Assembly (NCBI GenBank): GCA_026874595.1
Contig: CM049309.1
Location: 20,556,033-20,620,032, forward strand
Length of the DNA: 64,000 bases
Source of the DNA: Sipunculus nudus
Taxonomy: Eukaryota > Annelida > Sipuncula > Golfingiida > Sipunculidae
Direction: 5' to 3'
In this document: positions 55,641-64,000 of the stretch, piece by piece
How positions within the stretch are numbered: position 1 is the first letter of the stretch
Layout: every line of letters starts with the position of its first letter
Made by a program: the position numbers and the translations under genes
Notes under the pieces: generated by a model
The model's database searches: none
Told to the model about the DNA's origin: nothing
What the model saw: the letters and a program-made list of their open reading frames with translations, nothing else

Positions 55641-58600
55641 ACTAGATGTGTTGGGTTGGACACCTGGATCAACTGTGGCTGGCCATAAGCTGCCTGGATT
55701 CCCTTGTATGCCTCGCCTCAAGCATACAGGTGACTCAAGAGGGACTGGAGAGCCAAAGTCTGACAGGGTCTCATAAAAACATTAATAAAAGCTACAATTT
55801 TTGGCCAATTTCTTTCAGCTTTCTAAACTTAAAAGCTGAAATCCTTATGTGTGCATGATATGAAAATTATATCAACAGTGCTCACGGGAAACAAACGTGC
55901 CATGGTCACAGTTGGGCAAAATTTAAGGTACTAATTTTATATGTATGCTAATAACTTATAAAATTTGAAAAATTCAGAACTAATTTTGGGTATTCAATTG
56001 AATCTTGATTAAATAATGTTACATCCCTGACAAAAAAATCTCTAGCTTCAGCAATGCCCTTGTTAAGGGAGTAAATATATTTCTTGATTTTTTACAAAGT
56101 GCATTATGTTTGGGCCCATAACTTAAAACAATACGCAATACTGACATCATTCTGGCATGTGCATAGAGAATGAAAAATATGTATATTATTTATGATTAAA
56201 GTCAGATCAGTGGTTTTGATATTAGGCAGTCTTGAAGTGTAACAATGGGTTTTTAATGGAAAAATGAAGTTTTTCATTAATATCTCGAAGGTATTAAGTC
56301 CTAGTGACAAAATTCTTGGCATGGTAGGGGATTTTGGAGACATCTAACTGTATGTCGAATTTAAGGAACTTAGAGCTGAAGATGGGGAGCTGAGCTCTTG
56401 CAAACTGCATAACACTAGCTTGATGTAAACAATATGTTACATGGTGCTTGAAAACTTGATTAAAATCTACAGTTTTTGATCAACTGGTTTTAAATTTTTA
56501 GTGTTAACAGTTGAAATGCTAACAAAAACATGCTGTGAAAATTAAATCCACAGTACTTACAGTAAAAAAACCTGCCATGGTCAAAGTTGGGCAAAATTTA
56601 AGGTACCAATTTTTTATTTTTATTAATATTTTAAAAAATTTAAAAGATTTTCATCTAATTTTGGGTATACAATTTAATTTTGATTAATTAAAGTTATATT
56701 ACTGGAAAAAAGGTCCATAGCTTTAACATTTTTTGTGTTAAGTGATCAAATATCTTTCCTGATTTTTTACAAAATGCATCATGTTTGGGCCCATAACTTT
56801 TTTAAATTAAATAATACAGACATAATTTCTGGCATGTATATAGGAACTATATAGAGAAATATTTATGGTAAATATGAGGAAAAACAGATAAGTGGTTTTG
56901 ATAATAGGCACTCCTGAAGTGTGAAAATAGGTTTTAAATAAAAAATTGAGGTTTTTCCTTAATTTCTCAAAGGAACGAAGTTGCAAAGACCCAGTTTTCG
57001 GCTTGGTAGGAGATCTTGGGGACATCTAACATTATGCCAAATTTTGGATTCCTAGGTCTGGACTAATACCTTTATTTCACATTCAAGGGAATAATACATT
57101 TAAGTTTATATATTATTTAAGCATATCCACTTTTTCCATTAAAATAGTTTTTATCTGATTAATTTTTTTATTTACAAGTTTTATAAATTTGTATTAAAAA
57201 AACACTGAAAATATAAGTTAAAATATTAGAATTCTTAGTTGCAATCATTATACATCCAGAGTGTAGCTCGTATTGGGTCATATTATGCATACACATATAT
57301 TTTTATTATTTTTAAATCACAAATTTTTAAACTGAATTTAAAAGAAAATAATGCCACAACATGGCATCTGCAAGATTATTCCTTGAATCACTATTAAAAA
57401 GTTTTGCACATTGGAGTTTTCAGTACATGCTTAATCTTATTCACCAAAATAAAATAAGATTCTGTAAATTTGGTAAAATAAAAACATCTTTTCAAATAAA
57501 GTATACACACTGTTGGTTGAATGAGGGACAAACAATATCATTATGCTAATTACAATCTAAGCTTTAATTTATTCCTGGAATTAATAGTCAATTTCACACC
57601 TTGTGAAGTTTTTACTCTTCTCAAGGAAGGAATTACTTATCTGATGAACATCCACACTTTCATAGCAATACACCACTTTGTGGACACAATTAAATGTGCA
57701 CTTTAATCATTGTAACCCTGGTGGTTAATACAAAATCTAAAATGTAGCATAGCCAAGAATAAAATGAAATACAGAAAATTATAACATTCATCTAGTTAAT
57801 GCATCATCTTGGGGGGGGGGGGGGGGGGGTGAGCAGGGCAGAGAAGAAGCCTGCTAGTAGTGGCCCAGCTGAGCCAAGACAAGCTGCCTGGGGTGGGTTA
57901 CATAATGCAAGTGAAGGCTTTACTACTAGGTGGGCTAGATGTAAACAACACTTGACATGGTGTATGAAAACTTGAATAAAAGCTACTCTTTTCAATCAAT
58001 TCCTGTGAAATTTCAGATTTTAAAAGATTAAATCCTTATGTATATATGCTGTGAAAATTAAATCAACAGTGCTAACAGAAAAAAAACATGCCATTGCCAA
58101 AGTTGGACAAAATTTAGGGTATTGATTTTTTATTTAAGCTAATAACTTGAAAAATTTGCAAAATTCAGATCTAATTTTGGGTAAACAATCGAATCTTGAT
58201 TAAATAAAGTTATATTCCTGACAAAAAGTCTCCAGCTTCAGCAATTCTCATCTAAGGTGAGTAAATATATTTCTTGATTTTTAAAAAAGTGCATTATGTT
58301 TGGGCCCATAACTTAAAAAAAATACACAATACTGACATCATTTCTGGCATGTGCATAGCGAATGTATAGAAAAATATGTATATTATATATAATCAAAGTC
58401 AGATCAGTGGTTTTGATATGAGGCAATCTTAAAGTGTAACAATGGGTTTTTAATGGAAAAATGAAGTTTTACATTGGTATCTCGAAGGAATTAAGTCCTA
58501 GTGACCAAATTCTTGGCATGGTAGGGGATTTTGGAGAAATCCAACTGTATGCCAAATTTAAGGAACTTAGAGCTGAAGCTGGGGAGCTGAGCTCTAGCAA

Positions 58601-59682
58601 ACTGCATATCACAAGCAATATGTGACATGGTGCTTGAAAACTTGAATAAAATCTACAGTTTTTGATCAACTGGTTTCAAATTTTTGGTGTTAACAGTTGA
58701 AATGCTAACAAAAACATGCTGTGAAAATTAAATCCACAGTACTTACAGGAAAAAAATGTGCCATGGTCAAAGTTGGGCAAAATTTAAGGTACCAATTTTT
58801 TATTTTTATTAATATTTTAAAAACTTTAAAAGATTTTCATCTAATTTTGGGTATACAATTTAATTTTGATTAATTAAAGTTATATTACTGGAAAAAAGGT
58901 CCATAGCTTTAACATTTTTTGTGTTAAGTGATCAAATATCTTTCCTGATTTTTTACAAAATGTATTATGTTTAGGCCCATAACTTTTTTAAATTAAATAA
59001 TACAGACATAATTTCTGGCATGTACATAGGAACTATATAGAGGAATATTTATGGTAAATATGAGGAAAAACAGATGAGTGGTTTTGATATTAGGCAGTCC
59101 TGAAGTGTGAAAATAGGTTTAAATAATAAATTGAGGTTTTTCCTTAATTTTTTAAAGGAACGAAGTTGCAAAGACCCAGTTTTCGGCTTGGTAGGAGATC
59201 TTGGGGACATCTAACATTATGCCGAATTTTGGATTCCTAGGTCTGGACTAATACCTTTATTTCACATTCAAGGGAATAATACATTTAAGTTTATATATTA
59301 TTTAAGCATATCCACTTTTTCCATTAAAATAGTTTTTATCTGATTATTTTTTTTTATTTACAAGTTTTATAAATTTGTATTAAAAAAAACACTGAAAATA
59401 TAAGTTAAAATATTAGAATTCTTAGTTGCAATCATTATACATCCAGAGTGTAGCTCGTATTGGGTCATATTATGCATACACATATATTTTTATTATTTTT
59501 AAATCACAAATTTTTAAACTGAATTTAAAAGAAAATAATGTCACACCATGGCATCTACAAGATTATTCCTTGAATCACTATTAAAAAGTTTTGCACATTG
59601 GAGTTTTCAGTACATGCTTAATATTATTCACCAAAATAAAATAAGATTCTGTAAATTTGGTAAAATAAAAACATCTTTTCAA
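55641..59682 (+). repeat. Family B monomer blocks (two rounds)
   Basis: B-type monomers at about 55,895-56,400, 56,572-57,060, 58,085-58,600 and 58,760-59,245 alternate between two subtypes about 680 bp apart. The whole pair with its connecting sequence is repeated at an offset of about 2,186-2,190 bp (compare 57,054 with 59,240, and 57,361 with 59,548). So an older duplication of about 2.19 kb underlies this stretch. Repeated phrases include GCCATGGTCAAAGTTGGGCA and TTTGGGCCCATAAC. The short open frames (57,361-57,706 and others) repeat with the DNA and show no motif. Confidence 0.85.
57811..57829 (+). repeat. Poly-G run, 19 bases
   Basis: Nineteen consecutive G. The duplicate at 62,233-62,245 has thirteen. 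This is the only length difference I noticed between the two copies of the 4.4-kb duplication. Confidence 0.9.
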
Positions 59683-61147
59683 ACTAGAATACGGGTAGTC
59701 GACAAGCGACTACGTGTATCCGCCTAAATCAGAGTGGAATGGGTAAAGTGAGGCATGGATTAAGTGGCAAACGGAAATAGAGTGAAGTGTTGCATATCAG
59801 CATGGATGTCTGCAGCCAAATTGTGTATGAAGGTTGCCCCCCCCCCCCCTACATCAAAATCCAGAAAGCCGTCCCAGTTGTATACATATGCAAAATTTAA
59901 GGCAGATAAGTCAAACCACTACATGTATATGAGTGATTTTAGCCCGTGGCAGAATATCAGATGGACGCTGAGCAAATATGGTTGCAGGTGACTGCACCAG
60001 TTTTGCATATGATAAAGAGCTATGTGAGAACTATACACATGCAAAACTTTGGCCCAATGGGTCAAACGGTTCCCAAGATATGTGCTTGGATGTCTGCTGC
60101 ATAAACTAGAATGCAGGTGGCTCCACCTGTCATAAAATCAAGAGAGCTGTAGGGGATGTATAAACCTGCAAAATTAAAGCCAGATATGTCAAACTACTGC
60201 CGAGATATGAGTTATTTTATCCCATGGCAGACAAACAGACAGCTGTGCAAAAATGGCTGCAGGTGGCGCCACCAGTTTTGCGTATGTTATAAAGCTCTCC
60301 AAGGACTACATTTGTGCAAAAAAATTTTCCTGATCAGTCAAACGGTTCCCGAGATATGAGCTTGGATGTCTGCAGCGAAAACGTGAATGTAGGTGGCGCC
60401 ACCTGTCATAAAATCAGAAAAGCTATCCAGGATGTATACGCATGCCAAATTTCAGGTGAATTAGTCAAGTCACTGCAGAGATATGAGTGATTTTAACCCA
60501 AGGCAGACAAACAGATGGACACTGTGCAAACATGGTTGCAGATGGCGCCACCATTTTTTGTGTATGTTATAAAGCTCTCCAAGGGCTACATTTGTGCAAA
60601 AATATTTTCCTGATCGGTCAAACGGTTCCCGAGATAATAGCTTGGATGTCTGCAGCGTAAACGTGAATGTAGGTGGCGCCACCTGTCACAAAATCAGAAA
60701 AGCTATCCAGGATGTATACGCATGCCAAATTTCAGGTGAATTAGTCAAGTCACTGCAGAGATATGAGTGATTTTAACCCAAGGCACACGAACATATGGAC
60801 ACTGTGCAAACATGGTTGCAGGTGGCGCCACCTTTTTTTGTGTATGTTATAAAGCTCTCCAAGGGCTACATTTGTGCAAAAAAATTTTCCTGATCGGTCA
60901 AACGGTTCCCGAGATATGAGCTTGGATGTCTGCAGCGTAAACGTGAATGTAGGTGGCGCCACCTGTCACAAAATCAGAAAAGCTATCCAGGATGTATACG
61001 CATGCCAAATTTCAGGTGAATTAGTCAAGTCACTGCAGAGATATGAGTGATTTTAACCCAAGGCAGACTAACAGATGGACACTGTGCAAACATGGTTGCA
61101 GGTGGCGCCACCATTTTTTGTGTATGTTATAAAGCTCTCCAAGGGCT
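59683..61147 (+). mobile_element. Family C element C3, in family B sequence
   Basis: It begins ACTAGAATACGGGTAGTCGA with GTGTATCCGCC near its 5' end, joined to family B at TTTTCAAA. Five tandem units follow, with exact GGTGGCGCCACC at 60,262, 60,392, 60,672, 60,821, 60,952 and 61,101. The last three units are nearly identical (about 280 bp apart), suggesting recent homogenisation. A poly-C run lies at about 59,838-59,848. The 3' hairpin is missing because the duplication junction at 61,148 cuts the last unit. Confidence 0.85.
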
Positions 61148-64000
61148 ACATTTTTTGTGTTAAGTGATCAAATATCTTTCCTGATTTTTTACAAAATGCA
61201 TCATGTTTGGGCCCATAACTTTTTTAAATTAAATAATACAGACATAATTTCTGGCATGTATATAGGAACTATATAGAGAAATATTTATGGTAAATATGAG
61301 GAAAAACAGATAAGTGGTTTTGATAATAGGCACTCCTGAAGTGTGAAAATAGGTTTTAAATAAAAAATTGAGGTTTTTCCTTAATTTCTCAAAGGAACGA
61401 AGTTGCAAAGACCCAGTTTTCGGCTTGGTAGGAGATCTTGGGGACATCTAACATTATGCCAAATTTTGGATTCCTAGGTCTGGACTAATACCTTTATTTC
61501 ACATTCAAGGGAATAATACATTTAAGTTTATATATTATTTAAGCATATCCACTTTTTCCATTAAAATAGTTTTTATCTGATTAATTTTTTTATTTACAAG
61601 TTTTATAAATTTGTATTAAAAAAACACTGAAAATATAAGTTAAAATATTAGAATTCTTAGTTGCAATCATTATACATCCAGAGTGTAGCTCGTATTGGGT
61701 CATATTATGCATACACATATATTTTTATTATTTTTAAATCACAAATTTTTAAACTGAATTTAAAAGAAAATAATGCCACAACATGGCATCTGCAAGATTA
61801 TTCCTTGAATCACTATTAAAAAGTTTTGCACATTGGAGTTTTCAGTACATGCTTAATCTTATTCACCAAAATAAAATAAGATTCTGTAAATTTGGTAAAA
61901 TAAAAACATCTTTTCAAATAAAGTATACACACTGTTGGTTGAATGAGGGACAAACAATATCATTATGCTAATTACAATCTAAGCTTTAATTTATTCCTGG
62001 AATTAATAGTCAATTTCACACCTTGTGAAGTTTTTACTCTTCTCAAGGAAGGAATTACTTATCTGATGAACATCCACACTTTCATAGCAATACACCACTT
62101 TGTGGACACAATTAAATGTGCACTTTAATCATTGTAACCCTGGTGGTTAATACAAAATCTAAAATGTAGCATAGCCAAGAATAAAATGAAATACAGAAAA
62201 TTATAACATTCATCTAGTTAATGCATCATCTTGGGGGGGGGGGGGTGAGCAGGGCAGAGAAGAAGCCTGCTAGTAGTGGCCCAGCTGAGCCAAGACAAGC
62301 TGCCTGGGGTGGGTTACATAATGCAAGTGAAGGCTTTACTACTAGGTGGGCTAGATGTAAACAACACTTGACATGGTGTATGAAAACTTGAATAAAAGCT
62401 ACTCTTTTCAATCAATTCCTGTGAAATTTCAGATTTTAAAAGATTAAATCCTTATGTATATATGCTGTGAAAATTAAATCAACAGTGCTAACAGAAAAAA
62501 AACATGCCATTGCCAAAGTTGGACAAAATTTAGGGTATTGATTTTTTATTTAAGCTAATAACTTGAAAAATTTGCAAAATTCAGATCTAATTTTGGGTAA
62601 ACAATCGAATCTTGATTAAATAAAGTTATATTCCTGACAAAAAGTCTCCAGCTTCAGCAATTCTCATCTAAGGTGAGTAAATATATTTCTTGATTTTTAA
62701 AAAAGTGCATTATGTTTGGGCCCATAACTTAAAAAAAATACACAATACTGACATCATTTCTGGCATGTGCATAGCGAATGTATAGAAAAATATGTATATT
62801 ATATATAATCAAAGTCAGATCAGTGGTTTTGATATGAGGCAATCTTAAAGTGTAACAATGGGTTTTTAATGGAAAAATGAAGTTTTACATTGGTATCTCG
62901 AAGGAATTAAGTCCTAGTGACCAAATTCTTGGCATGGTAGGGGATTTTGGAGAAATCCAACTGTATGCCAAATTTAAGGAACTTAGAGCTGAAGCTGGGG
63001 AGCTGAGCTCTAGCAAACTGCATATCACAAGCAATATGTGACATGGTGCTTGAAAACTTGAATAAAATCTACAGTTTTTGATCAACTGGTTTCAAATTTT
63101 TGGTGTTAACAGTTGAAATGCTAACAAAAACATGCTGTGAAAATTAAATCCACAGTACTTACAGGAAAAAAATGTGCCATGGTCAAAGTTGGGCAAAATT
63201 TAAGGTACCAATTTTTTATTTTTATTAATATTTTAAAAACTTTAAAAGATTTTCATCTAATTTTGGGTATACAATTTAATTTTGATTAATTAAAGTTATA
63301 TTACTGGAAAAAAGGTCCATAGCTTTAACATTTTTTGTGTTAAGTGATCAAATATCTTTCCTGATTTTTTACAAAATGTATTATGTTTAGGCCCATAACT
63401 TTTTTAAATTAAATAATACAGACATAATTTCTGGCATGTACATAGGAACTATATAGAGGAATATTTATGGTAAATATGAGGAAAAACAGATGAGTGGTTT
63501 TGATATTAGGCAGTCCTGAAGTGTGAAAATAGGTTTAAATAATAAATTGAGGTTTTTCCTTAATTTTTTAAAGGAACGAAGTTGCAAAGACCCAGTTTTC
63601 GGCTTGGTAGGAGATCTTGGGGACATCTAACATTATGCCGAATTTTGGATTCCTAGGTCTGGACTAATACCTTTATTTCACATTCAAGGGAATAATACAT
63701 TTAAGTTTATATATTATTTAAGCATATCCACTTTTTCCATTAAAATAGTTTTTATCTGATTATTTTTTTTTATTTACAAGTTTTATAAATTTGTATTAAA
63801 AAAAACACTGAAAATATAAGTTAAAATATTAGAATTCTTAGTTGCAATCATTATACATCCAGAGTGTAGCTCGTATTGGGTCATATTATGCATACACATA
63901 TATTTTTATTATTTTTAAATCACAAATTTTTAAACTGAATTTAAAAGAAAATAATGTCACACCATGGCATCTACAAGATTATTCCTTGAATCACTATTAA
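61148..64000 (+). repeat. Second copy of a 4.42-kb tandem duplication (runs off window)
   Basis: From ACATTTTTTGTGTTAAGTG onward the sequence repeats 56,726 onward at an offset of 4,422 bp, dropping to 4,416 bp after the poly-G run, up to the window end. I saw no substitutions in the parts compared, and the matching short frames translate identically. The junction falls in ACATTT, which is present at both parental ends (GGCTACATTTGTG in C3 and TTAACATTTTTTG in B), giving 6 bp of microhomology. Confidence 0.9.

Noticed and set aside
57361-57706. Two adjoining short plus-strand frames, repeated identically 4.4 kb downstream
   Set aside because: Their identity reflects the DNA duplication. They have no motif, and in the older copy near 59,548 the sequence diverges into a C element.
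59838-59848. Poly-C run as a functional G-quadruplex
   Set aside because: A single homopolymer of uncertain length in the assembly is not enough to support a structure.

Overview
The window is AT-rich eukaryotic DNA, almost certainly from a marine invertebrate. A bivalve mollusc is the best guess. The reasons are dense nested tandem-core repeats with GGTGGCGCCACC motifs, decayed Ty3/gypsy, R2-like, MULE, hAT-like and tyrosine-recombinase elements, one readable GT-AG intron, and no operon-like gene packing. This assignment is inference from repeat style, not from a marker gene. I recognise no intact host gene, rRNA or tRNA. Every coding stretch I can name belongs to a broken mobile element.

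Layout. 1-1,745: repeat families A and B. 1,770-5,200: a decayed R2-like (restriction-like-endonuclease) LINE. 5,566-7,860: no recognised feature. 7,862-10,490: a 51-bp minisatellite of about 50 units. 10,720-14,230: a family D fragment, then an A element carrying a piggyBac-like TTAA insertion, then a family C fragment. 15,913-18,555: family D. 18,556-19,570: family A. 19,571-21,040: a foldback element. 21,965-22,640: family E. 23,082-25,214: a MULE-type transposase pseudogene with an intron and a duplicated 3' flank. 25,219-29,151: an A element with a C element nested inside. 29,616-33,335: family D again. 34,190-35,275: a Ty3/gypsy integrase remnant. 36,050-36,640: a hairpin-rich minisatellite. 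39,786-47,105: two near-identical repeat blocks flanking a gag-like plus tyrosine-recombinase element; an 850-bp hAT-like insertion lies in the left part. 47,418-47,678: a second fragment of the R2-like 3' end. 48,553-51,880: a second A-with-nested-C composite. 52,421-54,582: a Ty3/gypsy gag-pol remnant cut off in RNase H by the 5' end of another repeat. 54,583-64,000: family B blocks with a third C element and a very recent 4.42-kb tandem duplication that runs off the window.

The most unusual theme is that repeat families with otherwise different sequences (A, B, C, D, E) share modules. Four of them (A, C, D, E) carry the 12-bp palindrome GGTGGCGCCACC in their internal monomers, often as exact copies. 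Several end in a GGAC/GACGG-rich stretch, then a terminal hairpin and an A-run. In A and C one hairpin arm is complementary to the element's own 5' end; D has an 11-bp inverted match between its ends. This resembles non-autonomous Helentron-type (HINE-like) elements with tandem cores, but no helicase is present here, so the class is unproven. The second theme is the gag-like/tyrosine-recombinase pair at 42.8-44.8 kb, which has no reverse transcriptase between or after its genes.
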